Assembly: GCF_004340785.1 (NCBI RefSeq) | Contig: NZ_SLXS01000004.1 | Span: 124,001-188,000 of the forward strand | DNA length: 64,000 bases | Origin: Tumebacillus sp. BK434 | Lineage (GTDB): Bacteria; Bacillota; Bacilli; Tumebacillales; Tumebacillaceae | Direction of reading: 5' to 3' | Part shown: piece after piece, positions 19,363 to 28,617 of the stretch | How the letters are laid out: every line of letters begins with the position of its first letter | Numbering within the stretch: the stretch's first letter is position 1 | Translations under genes and position numbers: made by a program | The notes under the pieces: model-generated | Seen by the model: the letters and a program-made list of their open reading frames with translations, nothing else | Databases searched by the model: none | Told to the model about the DNA's origin: nothing

Positions 19363-22300
19363 ATGAGTGAGATGTTGGATTTGCAAGGAATTGCCATTAT
19401 CGGGATGTCCGGCCGCTTTCCGGGCGCGAAAAATACACGTGAATTCTGGGAGAACTTGAAAAATGGGGTGGAGTCGATCCGCCCCTTCTCCGATGAAGAA
19501 GTGGAAGCGGGCAGCATCGACCGCGAAGATCCCAACTACGTGCAGGCCGGCGCGCCGCTTGAAGGCGCGGAGGAGTTTGACGCGGCGTTTTTTGACATGA
19601 TCAAGCGGGAGGCGGAGACGACCGATCCGCAGCACCGCCTGTTCCTCGAGTGCGCGTACGAAGCGCTGGAAGACAGCGGCTACGAAGGTCGCTCCTACGA
19701 TGGGCGCATCGCGGTGTTTGGCGGCGTAGGCCGCAACACCTATATGCAGAACCTGCTCTCCAACCCGGACATCGTCGGGGCGGTCGGCTCTTACCAGGCG
19801 GGCATCGGCAACGACCACGACTTTTTGGCGACCCGCATCTCGTACAAGCTGAACCTGCAAGGTCCGGCGGTGACGGTGCAGACCGCCTGTTCGACGTCGC
19901 TTGTGGCGGTGCACATGGCCTGCCAAAGCCTGCTTACCTACGAGTCGGACATGGCGCTGGCCGGCGGTGTGGCGGTGAAGTTCCCGCAAAAGGCGGGCTA
20001 TCTGTGGCAGGAAGGGGGCATCTTCTCCCCGGACGGCCATTGCCGAGCGTTTGATGAAAACTCGGCCGGCATGGTCGTTGGCAACGGCGGCGGCGTGGTG
20101 CTGCTCAAGCGTCTCGAAGATGCGATCGAAGACGGTGACGAGATCTACGCGGTGATCCGCGCTTCGGCGATCAACAACGACGGCTCGAACAAAGTCGGTT
20201 ACACCGCGCCGAGCGTCGACCGCCAGGAAGCGGTCATCTCCCAGGCCATCGCCATCGCCGACATCGATCCGGCGACGATCACCTACGTCGAAGCGCACGG
20301 CACGGGCACGGCGCTGGGCGACCCGATCGAAGTCTCCGCGCTGACGCAGGCCTTCCGCATGAGCACCGAGGAAAAAGGCTACTGCGCGCTCGGTTCGGTC
20401 AAAACGAACGTCGGGCATCTCGACGCGGCGGCTGGCGTGACTGGCCTGATCAAAACGGTGCTGTCCCTGCAGCATAAGCAGTTGCCGCCGAGTCTGCATT
20501 TTGAGAATCCGAACCCGAAGATCGACTTTGCCAACTCCCCGTTCTACGTCAACGCCAAACTGCGCGACTGGAACGTGCCGGGCGACACCCCGCGCCGTGC
20601 GGGCGTCTCATCGTTTGGCATCGGCGGCACCAACGCGCACGTGATCTTGGAAGAAGCTCCGGCGTTGGCAGCGTCCGACAAAGCGACCGAGCGCAACCTG
20701 CTCGTCCTGTCGGCGAAAACGGTCACGGCGCTGGAGGCGATGACCGAGAATCTGGCCGCGCATCTGGAAGCGAACGCGGAGCTGAACCTGTCGGACGTGG
20801 CGTACACGCTGCAGACCGGCCGCGCAGCGTATAACCACCGCCGCATCGTGGTGGCAACTCATTCGGCAGACGCCGTACAAGCGCTGCGGGCGCTCGATCC
20901 GAAACAGGTGCAGAGCCACAGCTTGCCAACTTCTCACACCCCTTCGGTGGCGTTCCTGTTCTCCGGCCAAGGCTCGCAGTATGCGAACATGGGGCGCGGT
21001 CTGTATGAGACGGAGGCGGTGTTCAAAGCGGAGATCGACCGCGGAGCGCAGATCTTGAAACCGCACCTCGGCCTCGACCTGCGCGACCTGTTCTTCCCGG
21101 TCGCAGGCATGGAAGAAGAAGCCCAAGCACTGCTGAACCAGACGCAGTACACGCAGCCGTCCCTGTTTGTGTTCGAATACGCGCTGGCCCAGCTGTGGCT
21201 GTCGCGCGGCGTGCAGCCGGAAGCGATGATCGGGCATTCGATCGGCGAATATGTGGCGGCCGTTCTCGCCGGCGTGATGAGCGTGGACGAAGCTTTGCCG
21301 CTCGTCGCCGCGCGCGGACGCCTGATGCAGGCGATGGAGCCGGGCTCGATGCTGGCGATTCCGCTGCCGGAAGCGGAAGTGGCGGAACTGCTGCCGTCCG
21401 AGCTGTCGATCGCCGGTGTCAACGGCCCGAAAGCGACGGTGGTGGCCGGCCCGACGGCGGCGATTGAAAAGCTGGAAGGCGAACTGCAGCAGCAAGAGCT
21501 GCACTTCAAACGACTCGACACGTCGCACGCCTTCCACTCGGCGATGATGGAGCCGATGCTTAAGCAGTATGCGGCAGAAGTGGCAAAAGTTGAACTGCAC
21601 GCGCCTGTGCTGCCCTACCTCTCCAACGTGTCCGGGACGTGGATCACGGCGGAAGAGGCGACCGATCCGGGCTACTACGTGCGCCACCTGCGCCAAGCGG
21701 TGCGCTTTGGCGACAACGTGGCCGAGCTGGTCAAGCAGCCGGGCCGCATTTTGCTGGAAGTGGGGCCGGGACGCTCCCTGGGCACGGTGGTCAAGCAGTC
21801 GCTGCAAGGCACAGAGGCGGAAGCGGCCGTGCTGTCAACGACGCGCCATCGCGACGAAGCGCAGACGGATGAAGCGTTCTTCCTGACCGCGCTCGGGCAG
21901 CTGTGGCTGCACGGGGTGGAAGCCGATCTGTCGTCGTTGCATGAAGGGGCATCCCGCCGCCGTCTGCATCTGCCGACCTATCCGTTTGAGAAGCAGCGCT
22001 ATTTTGTAGAATTCAACAAAAACGCCTTCCACGCCCCGCGTCCGGCCGGGCGTCTGCACAACGTCGCTGACTGGTTCCACATCCCGGCGTGGCAGCAGAC
22101 GGCGCCGTTGCAAGCGAAGCAAGGGGAAGCGGCTCATTTCCTGCTCCTGCAGGATGAGACGGGTGTCGGCGCAGCGCTTGCGGATCGCCTGAAGCAGCAG
22201 GGGCATGACGTGACGCTTGTCCGCTGCGGACAAGAATTCGCCAAAGGGGACGACGGGGTCTACACGCTGAACCCGGCGGTGCGCGGCGAGTACAGCCAGC

Positions 22301-23961
22301 TCTGGAAAGAGCTGGCCGAGTCGGAGCAAGTCCCGACGCGCCTCGTACATCTCTGGTCGCTGACCGACGGGGAACAAAGCGAAGCGGATGCCAAGGAGCG
22401 CGGTTTCTATGCCCTGATCCACTTCGTGCAGGCACTCGGCGAGCAGAATCGCACCGAGTCGTTCCAAGTGACGGTGATCACCAACTCCCTGCAGCAAGTG
22501 ACCAGCGAGCCGATCCTCGCGCCGGAGCGCGCAACGGTGCTTGGCGCCGTCAAAGTCATCCCGCAAGAATTCGCCAACATCACAGCCCGCGCGATCGACA
22601 TCGAACTGGCCAAGGCGGGCAAGCTGACCGACCGCCTGGCTGCCGAGCTCGCTCAGGCTCCGTCCGGCGATACGCTCGTCGCTTACCGTGGCGCGCACCG
22701 CTTCGTGCAAGGATTTGACGATGTGCAGCTCGCAGAAGTGGAAGCAGCGGAGGTCACCCTCCGTCAAAACGGAGTCTACCTGATCACGGGCGCAACTGGC
22801 GAGATCGGTCTGCACGTCGCAGAACACCTCGCCCAAGAATATGCGGCAAAACTCGTTCTGCTTGGCAGCCAAGACTTCCCGGCCAGCGAGAACTGGCAAG
22901 ACTACATCGCGGCACAGGCAGACGCGGACAGCTCCGATCTGACCGGACAAGCGATCGCTCGCCTGCTCGAACTGGGCAAATCGGCCGAACTGATCTACCA
23001 AAGCGTCGATCTCACCGACGCTGCTGCCCTTGGCGCGGTGCTTGCCGAAGCACGCGAGCGCTTTGGCGTCGTGCACGGTGTGTTCCACACCGCAGAGCTG
23101 ATGGGCTCCGGCCTGATCCAGCTGAAGACGCAGGAAGCGATGGAGACGGTGTTCGCGCCGAAAGTCACAGGGACGCTGGCGCTCGCCGCAGCGACCCGCG
23201 GGATGGAGCTCGACTTCTTCGCCTTGTTCTCGCGCATGCTGTCGGTCACCGGCGGCTTCGGCCAGGTCGACAACACGGCGGCCAACGCGTTCCTCGGCAC
23301 GTTCGCCCGCGCGCACAGCACGGCGACCGGCACGCACACGCTGGCGATCGACTGGGGGATGTGGCAGTTTGACAATCTGCTCCAAGGCCAGCCGATCCTG
23401 CCGGAGATGGTCGCGCAACTGCAGCAGATGCAAAAGCAGTTCGGCATCTCCGCCGCAGACGGCATGGACGCCTTCACCCGCATTTTGGCCAGCGGCCTGA
23501 ACCAGGTCATCGTCTCCACCCAACACCTGCAGACGGTGATCGACGACACGAACGGCATGAACGCCGCCACCTACTTCGACAGCTTGAAGGGCAGCCGCAC
23601 CATCGACGCTAACCGCCCGTACGTCGCGCCGCGCAACGATGTGGAAGAACAGGTCGCCGTGATCTGGCAGGATCTGTTTGGCGTCGATCTCGTCTCGATC
23701 CACGACAACTTCTTCGACCTCGGCGGCAACTCGCTGCTCGGCGTGCAACTGGTGACGCGCATCCGCAACACGTTTGAGATCGACCTGCCGATGAGCGCTC
23801 TGTTCGAGTCGGCCAACGTCGCCGAGCTGTCGCAATACATCGCCGACCATCAGCTCAAGCCGGAAGAGCTCGACGAGCTCGAAGCCCTGCTCGCCGAGAT
23901 CGAAGGTCTGTCGGAAGATGACATCGAAGCAGAACTTTTCGCCGGGGAGGGCATGGAATAG
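19363..23961 (+). CDS. Type I PKS module (KS-AT-KR degenerate-ACP)
   Basis: A 1532-residue single-module PKS, five bases after the FAAL-NRPS, with its RBS inside the preceding gene. The KS has the full triad: TACSTSL (Cys about 174), EAHGTGT and the NVGHLD histidine. The AT has GHSIGE about 623 and H-A-F-H about 721, the usual malonyl-CoA signature. A KR-type Rossmann region starts at I-T-G-A-T-G-E-I-G (about 1140) but the catalytic Tyr position in the G-Q-x-D-x-x-A-A-N stretch (about 1300) is Asn, so reduction is doubtful. The C-terminal carrier has LGGNSLL about 1447, followed by an acidic helical tail. It should extend the acyl-aminoacyl chain by two carbons, probably leaving a beta-keto group unless another enzyme acts. 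Confidence 0.94.
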   Translation: MSEMLDLQGIAIIGMSGRFPGAKNTREFWENLKNGVESIRPFSDEEVEAGSIDREDPNYVQAGAPLEGAEEFDAAFFDMIKREAETTDPQHRLFLECAYEALEDSGYEGRSYDGRIAVFGGVGRNTYMQNLLSNPDIVGAVGSYQAGIGNDHDFLATRISYKLNLQGPAVTVQTACSTSLVAVHMACQSLLTYESDMALAGGVAVKFPQKAGYLWQEGGIFSPDGHCRAFDENSAGMVVGNGGGVVLLKRLEDAIEDGDEIYAVIRASAINNDGSNKVGYTAPSVDRQEAVISQAIAIADIDPATITYVEAHGTGTALGDPIEVSALTQAFRMSTEEKGYCALGSVKTNVGHLDAAAGVTGLIKTVLSLQHKQLPPSLHFENPNPKIDFANSPFYVNAKLRDWNVPGDTPRRAGVSSFGIGGTNAHVILEEAPALAASDKATERNLLVLSAKTVTALEAMTENLAAHLEANAELNLSDVAYTLQTGRAAYNHRRIVVATHSADAVQALRALDPKQVQSHSLPTSHTPSVAFLFSGQGSQYANMGRGLYETEAVFKAEIDRGAQILKPHLGLDLRDLFFPVAGMEEEAQALLNQTQYTQPSLFVFEYALAQLWLSRGVQPEAMIGHSIGEYVAAVLAGVMSVDEALPLVAARGRLMQAMEPGSMLAIPLPEAEVAELLPSELSIAGVNGPKATVVAGPTAAIEKLEGELQQQELHFKRLDTSHAFHSAMMEPMLKQYAAEVAKVELHAPVLPYLSNVSGTWITAEEATDPGYYVRHLRQAVRFGDNVAELVKQPGRILLEVGPGRSLGTVVKQSLQGTEAEAAVLSTTRHRDEAQTDEAFFLTALGQLWLHGVEADLSSLHEGASRRRLHLPTYPFEKQRYFVEFNKNAFHAPRPAGRLHNVADWFHIPAWQQTAPLQAKQGEAAHFLLLQDETGVGAALADRLKQQGHDVTLVRCGQEFAKGDDGVYTLNPAVRGEYSQLWKELAESEQVPTRLVHLWSLTDGEQSEADAKERGFYALIHFVQALGEQNRTESFQVTVITNSLQQVTSEPILAPERATVLGAVKVIPQEFANITARAIDIELAKAGKLTDRLAAELAQAPSGDTLVAYRGAHRFVQGFDDVQLAEVEAAEVTLRQNGVYLITGATGEIGLHVAEHLAQEYAAKLVLLGSQDFPASENWQDYIAAQADADSSDLTGQAIARLLELGKSAELIYQSVDLTDAAALGAVLAEARERFGVVHGVFHTAELMGSGLIQLKTQEAMETVFAPKVTGTLALAAATRGMELDFFALFSRMLSVTGGFGQVDNTAANAFLGTFARAHSTATGTHTLAIDWGMWQFDNLLQGQPILPEMVAQLQQMQKQFGISAADGMDAFTRILASGLNQVIVSTQHLQTVIDDTNGMNAATYFDSLKGSRTIDANRPYVAPRNDVEEQVAVIWQDLFGVDLVSIHDNFFDLGGNSLLGVQLVTRIRNTFEIDLPMSALFESANVAELSQYIADHQLKPEELDELEALLAEIEGLSEDDIEAELFAGEGME

Positions 23962-25209
23962 ATGAGCTCGCTGAACGACCGCTTGAAAAATCTGACGCCT
24001 GAGCAGCGCGCCGTCCTCGAGAAGCGCATGAAAGCAAAAGGCATGAACACCGCCGTTGTCACCGCGTCCAAAGAACCGTCCGCACTGCCGGAAAGCGTGC
24101 TGGCGGCGATGGGCGGCGGCCAGGCGGCCGCTGCGAAAAAACAGCGCCCGCGCCGCACCGACAAAGGGATGGACTTCTCGATCTTCTTCTTCTCCGGCGA
24201 CGGGTCGACCGAAGACACGGACAAATACCGCATGTTGATCGACTCGGTCCAATACGCCGATCAGCACGGCTTCTCCGCCGTCTGGACGCCGGAGCGCCAT
24301 TTTGAGGATTTTGGCGGGTTGTACCCCAACCCGTCCGTCCTCTCGGCGGCGCTGGCGATGATCACCCAAAACATCCAGATCCGCGCCGGTTCGGTCGCTC
24401 TTCCGCTGCACCACCCGATCCGCTTTGTCGAAGAGTGGGCGGTGGTCGATAACCTGTCGGGCGGACGCACCGCCGTCTCCTTCGCTTCGGGCTGGCACCC
24501 GTCCGACTTTTTGATCGCGCCGGTGCCGACGCGCGACTACTACAACCAGCGCAAAGAGATCATGATCGACAACATCAAGACGATCAAAAAGCTCTGGGCC
24601 GGCGAAACGGTGATGATGACCGGCATCGACGGGCAGGAGCAGGCGGTAAAAGTGCTGCCGCGCCCCTTGCAGGACGAGCTGGAGATCTGGGTCGCCACCA
24701 ACGGCTCGCCCGACACCTACATCAAAGCGGCCGAGACCGGCTCGCATATTCTGACCGGGCTGACCAACCAGACGCTCGACGAGTTCGAAGCGAAGATCAA
24801 GCTCTACCGCGAGACGTTGGCCCAGCACGGCTACGATCCGGAAGCGGGCAAGGTCACCGTCATGGTGCACACCTGTGTCGGCGAAACGAACGAAGAGATC
24901 AAAAACAAAGTGCGCGATCCGCTGAAAGACTATCTGAAAACGTTCATCAAGCAGCAGAAAAACGTGATGGGCAACTACGACGATTTTTCTGAAGCGGATC
25001 AGGATGCGATCGTGTCCTACGCGTTCGACAAATATTTTGCGGAAAGCTCCCTGTTCGGCACCGTGGACAAATGCTCCGGACTGATCGAAGATCTGATCGA
25101 CATCGGCGTAAATGAAGTGGCTTGCCTGGTCGACTTTGGGATCTCGGTCGACGATGTGATGAGCTCGATGAACTATCTGGGCAAGTTGAAAGCTAAATAC
25201 ACGCTGTAG
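23962..25209 (+). CDS. FMN-dependent luciferase-like monooxygenase (MupA/Atu3671-like)
   Basis: A 415-residue protein whose ATG directly abuts the stop of the PKS, so translation is coupled. The core (from about residue 70) has luciferase-like family features: F-S-I-F-F-F-S near the first strand, W-T-P-E-R-H-F, F-A-S-G-W-H-P-S-D-F and a late G-S-P-D-T-Y. This matches the stand-alone monooxygenases found in PKS/NRPS clusters (MupA type), which hydroxylate carrier-bound intermediates using FMNH2 and O2. The first 30 residues (L-x-x-L-T-P-E-Q-R-A-V-L-E-K-R) match the N-terminal extension of the NRPS subunit downstream, which suggests it docks to the line instead of acting on free substrate. The likely site is alpha or beta to the ketide carbonyl made by the preceding module. 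Substrate is inferred. Confidence 0.88.
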   Translation: MSSLNDRLKNLTPEQRAVLEKRMKAKGMNTAVVTASKEPSALPESVLAAMGGGQAAAAKKQRPRRTDKGMDFSIFFFSGDGSTEDTDKYRMLIDSVQYADQHGFSAVWTPERHFEDFGGLYPNPSVLSAALAMITQNIQIRAGSVALPLHHPIRFVEEWAVVDNLSGGRTAVSFASGWHPSDFLIAPVPTRDYYNQRKEIMIDNIKTIKKLWAGETVMMTGIDGQEQAVKVLPRPLQDELEIWVATNGSPDTYIKAAETGSHILTGLTNQTLDEFEAKIKLYRETLAQHGYDPEAGKVTVMVHTCVGETNEEIKNKVRDPLKDYLKTFIKQQKNVMGNYDDFSEADQDAIVSYAFDKYFAESSLFGTVDKCSGLIEDLIDIGVNEVACLVDFGISVDDVMSSMNYLGKLKAKYTL

Positions 25210-25231
25210 GGCTTGGAGGAGGTCACACCTT

Positions 25232-28200
25232 ATGAAAAACAGTCTGTCCGACCGCTTGGCGGCGCTCACCCCGGAGCAGCGCGCCATCTTCGAAAAACGC
25301 GCCAAGGCGAAAAACCTCGCCGCCGAAAAACTGATGCTGAAAAAAGACCGGATCCCCAACCGCGGCCACAACAACCCGAGCCCGCTGGCGATCGACCAGG
25401 AGCGCCTCTGGTTCTTCCACATGATGAACCCCGACGAGCCGACCTACAACGTGTACGGCGCGATCAACATGAAAGGGACGCTGAACGCGCCCGTCTTTGA
25501 AAAAAGCTTCAATGAGATCGTCCGACGCCATGAAGCGTGGCGGACGACGTTCGAGATGATCGACGGCCAGCCGATGCAGCTCGTGCACAAGGAGCTGTTC
25601 GTGCCGATGGAACTGCTCGACCTGACACACCTGCCCGGCGACGAGCGAGAAGAAGCGGCGAAGAAGGCGATGTCGGACGTGATCCAGATTCCGTTCGATC
25701 TGGAACAGCCGCCCTTGGTGCGCACCAACCTGATCCGCAAGCAGGAAGACGAATGGCTGTTTGTGCTGACGGTGCATCACATCGTCACCGACCGCGTGAC
25801 GTTCTCGATCTTCTTCCACGAGATGATGGCGCACTACAAAGCGTTCCTGAACGGCCAGCCGTCCTTGCTGCCCGAGCCGCAGATCTCCTATGCCGACTTC
25901 TCGGAATGGCAGCGCCAGTACCTGACCGGAGCTGTGAAAGACAACCTGATCAACTTCTGGAAACAGACGCTTGACGGGTCGGACTTCGTCCTGAACATCC
26001 CGACCGACTATCCGCGCCCGGCCGTGCAGGATTTCAAAGGCGCGCGTGTGTTTCTCGACATCCCGCTGGACACGGCGAACCGCTTGAAAGAGATCGGGAA
26101 AAAAGAAGGCGCGTCCGCCTTCATGACACTGCTCGCCGTCTATTACGCCTTGCTATTCCGCTACACCGGGCAGGAAGACCTGCTGGTCGGCACGCCGTTT
26201 GCCAACCGCAACCGCGGCGAGATGGAAGGGGTCATCGGCTACTTCCTGACCTCGGTCGTGCTGCGCACGCAAGTTCAGCCGGATCTGACGTTCAAAGAGC
26301 TGCTCCGCCGCGTCAAAGACGTGTCGCTGACGGCGTATGCGAACAACGACATCCCGTTCGGCCTCTTGCTCGATGAGCTGAAGCCGCCGCGCGACGGCTC
26401 GCGCAACCCGATCTTCCAAGCGTGCTTCGTCTACGTCGACGTGATGGAAGACAAGTTGGAACTGCCGCAGCTGGAGCTGAAATACGAGCTGACCGACGCG
26501 GAGACGGCGAAATACGACCTGACGATCGGCCTGATGGAAGTCGAAGAAGGCATCACCGGCTTCTTCGAGTACGCGCCGGCGATGTTCCGCAAAGAGACGA
26601 TCGAGCAGATCAACCGCCATTGGCTGAAGCTGATCGAAGCGGTGATCGAGAATCCGGAGCTGAAAGTGAACGACATGCCGCTGTTCTCGCCGGATGAAGA
26701 GCAGCAGCTCCTCGTCGAGTGGAACGACACGGCCCGCCCGCTGCCGGAGCGTCCGCTCCTGCATGAGCTGTTCGAAGCGCAGGCGGCGAAAACGCCGGAA
26801 GCGACCGCGCTGATCTTGGGCGAAGAGACGCTGACCTACGGCGAGCTGAACGAGCGCGCCAACCGCCTCGCGAATTACCTGCAGGCGCGCGGCGTCGAAC
26901 ATGAGACGCTCGTCGGCGTCTACATGGAACGTTCGTTTGAGATGATCGTCTCGATGCTCGCCGTGCTGAAAGCGGGAGGCGCGCACATCATGCTGGAGCC
27001 GAGCTACCCGCAGGAGCGCCTCGCCGCGATGATCGCCGACGCCGGGATGCACCTCGTGCTGACCCAGCAAGCGATGCTCGGCCGACTGCCCGCCCACGCC
27101 GCGCAAGAGATCGCCGTCGATGCAGCGTGGCCGCAGATCGCAGCGGAAAGCGCAGCCAAGCCGTACGTGGAGGTCGGCGAACGGAGCCTCGCCTACATCA
27201 TGTACACATCCGGTTCCACCGGCCGCCCGAAAGGCGCGATGATCGAGCACCGCTCGGTCGTCAACACGATGCTGCATCTGATCGAGCGCTTTGGCATCAC
27301 GGCGAACGACCGCCTGTTCCTGAAGTCGCTGGTCGGCTTTGACGGCACCGTGCTGGAGTTCTACGCCCCGCTGCTCTCCGGAGCGGCGATCGTCATCGCC
27401 GAAGAGGGCGGTCACCATGACGTGGTCTACCTGATCCGTGAGATGAAAAAGCAAGCGGTCACCGCGATGCAGATGATCCCGTCGGTGATGAACCTGCTGA
27501 TCGAAACGCAAGGCATCGAAGAGGTCACCTCGCTCAAGCACCTCTTCCTCGGGGGGGAAGCGATCTCGCCGTCGCTCAAGCAGCGCATCCACGAGCGCCT
27601 GCCGCACGTGATGTTGCACAACATCTACGGCCCGGCGGAGACGACCGTCTTCTCGACCGACTATACGTTTGTGCACAGCGATGACCGGGCGGTGATCCCG
27701 ATCGGGCGTCCGATCGCCAACATCAATGTCTACGTGCTCGATACACACCTGAACCCGGTGCCGGTCGGCGTCTATGGCGAGCTGCACATCGGCGGCATCG
27801 GCGTCATGCGCGGCTATCTGAACCGCCCGGAGCTTGATGCGGAGCGATTTGTGCCGCATCCGTTCTTGCCGGACGGCGGCCGCCTGTACAAGACGGGCGA
27901 CATCGTGCGCTGGCTGCCGGACGGCACCTTGGAATATCAGGGCCGCATCGACAACCAGGTCAAGATCAGCGGCGTGCGCATCGAAGCGGGCGAAGTGGAA
28001 GGGGCGCTGCTCCAGCATCCGTCCGTTCAGCATGCGGCGGTGCTCGTCCGCGAAGACCAGCCGGGCCAGAAGCGCCTCGTCGCCTATCTGATCGGCGAAG
28101 TCACCGCGTCGAACGAACTGCGCGAGTTCCTCAAGACGCGCCTGCCGGACGCGATGATCCCGACGGCGTTCCTGTTCGTCGACGAGTTCCCGCTGTCCCC

Positions 28201-28612
28201 GAACGGCAAGCTCGACAGAAGCGCGCTGCCGAAGCCGGAAGTGGACGAAAAAGTCTACGAGCGCGACTACGTGGCGCCGCGAACCGACTTGGAAGATCTG
28301 CTGGCCGGCATCTGGCGCGAGATCCTTGCGCTGCCGAAAGTCGGCGTGCAGAGCAACTTCTTTGAGCTGGGCGGTCAGTCGCTCAACGCGATGCAGATGA
28401 TCGGGCGCGTCCGCGAGACGTTCCAGATCGAAGTGCCGGTCACCAAGCTGTTCTCCGTGACGACGATCGCCGGACTTGCCGAACTGCTCACCGAATATGA
28501 GCAAAAACCGGGCCAGGCTGAAGCGATCGCCCGCCTGCGCAAAAAGCTGATGAACATGACAGAAGAAGAAAAACGGGCGATGCTCGAAGCGAAGAAAAAG
28601 GTCAGGGGGTAA
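25232..28612 (+). CDS. Single-module NRPS (C-A-T)
   Basis: A 1126-residue elongation subunit with a GGAGGAGGT ribosome binding site. It opens with the docking-like motif D-R-L-A-A-L-T-P-E-Q-R-A. The C domain (residues 50-480) keeps HHxxxD but has HHIVTDR at about 179, with Arg where Gly is usual. The A domain core is YTSGSTGRPKG about 656; by-eye pocket D-G-L-Q-F-G-I-V-F gives no confident substrate. The T domain has LGGQSLN about 1038, retaining the phosphopantetheine serine. It ends in a charged helix (E-E-E-K-R-A-M-L-E-A-K-K-K). As it follows the PKS and monooxygenase, its C domain should accept a polyketide-type donor, which may explain the altered HHxxxD neighbourhood. No E or release domain. 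Confidence 0.94.
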   Translation: MKNSLSDRLAALTPEQRAIFEKRAKAKNLAAEKLMLKKDRIPNRGHNNPSPLAIDQERLWFFHMMNPDEPTYNVYGAINMKGTLNAPVFEKSFNEIVRRHEAWRTTFEMIDGQPMQLVHKELFVPMELLDLTHLPGDEREEAAKKAMSDVIQIPFDLEQPPLVRTNLIRKQEDEWLFVLTVHHIVTDRVTFSIFFHEMMAHYKAFLNGQPSLLPEPQISYADFSEWQRQYLTGAVKDNLINFWKQTLDGSDFVLNIPTDYPRPAVQDFKGARVFLDIPLDTANRLKEIGKKEGASAFMTLLAVYYALLFRYTGQEDLLVGTPFANRNRGEMEGVIGYFLTSVVLRTQVQPDLTFKELLRRVKDVSLTAYANNDIPFGLLLDELKPPRDGSRNPIFQACFVYVDVMEDKLELPQLELKYELTDAETAKYDLTIGLMEVEEGITGFFEYAPAMFRKETIEQINRHWLKLIEAVIENPELKVNDMPLFSPDEEQQLLVEWNDTARPLPERPLLHELFEAQAAKTPEATALILGEETLTYGELNERANRLANYLQARGVEHETLVGVYMERSFEMIVSMLAVLKAGGAHIMLEPSYPQERLAAMIADAGMHLVLTQQAMLGRLPAHAAQEIAVDAAWPQIAAESAAKPYVEVGERSLAYIMYTSGSTGRPKGAMIEHRSVVNTMLHLIERFGITANDRLFLKSLVGFDGTVLEFYAPLLSGAAIVIAEEGGHHDVVYLIREMKKQAVTAMQMIPSVMNLLIETQGIEEVTSLKHLFLGGEAISPSLKQRIHERLPHVMLHNIYGPAETTVFSTDYTFVHSDDRAVIPIGRPIANINVYVLDTHLNPVPVGVYGELHIGGIGVMRGYLNRPELDAERFVPHPFLPDGGRLYKTGDIVRWLPDGTLEYQGRIDNQVKISGVRIEAGEVEGALLQHPSVQHAAVLVREDQPGQKRLVAYLIGEVTASNELREFLKTRLPDAMIPTAFLFVDEFPLSPNGKLDRSALPKPEVDEKVYERDYVAPRTDLEDLLAGIWREILALPKVGVQSNFFELGGQSLNAMQMIGRVRETFQIEVPVTKLFSVTTIAGLAELLTEYEQKPGQAEAIARLRKKLMNMTEEEKRAMLEAKKKVRG

Positions 28613-28617
28613 ACCGG

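Noticed and set aside
19363-23961. Methylmalonyl specificity for the PKS AT
   Set aside because: The motif is H-A-F-H, the malonyl form, not Y-A-S-H.
21835-25422. Very long minus-strand open frame (over 1100 codons) opposite the PKS and monooxygenase
   Set aside because: It mirrors GC-rich codon bias of the plus-strand genes; composition is Arg/His/Gln-rich with no recognisable domain. The same holds for long antisense frames at 4167-6032, 6831-9113, 9156-11552, 43327-45807, 49947-54431 and 58551-61505.
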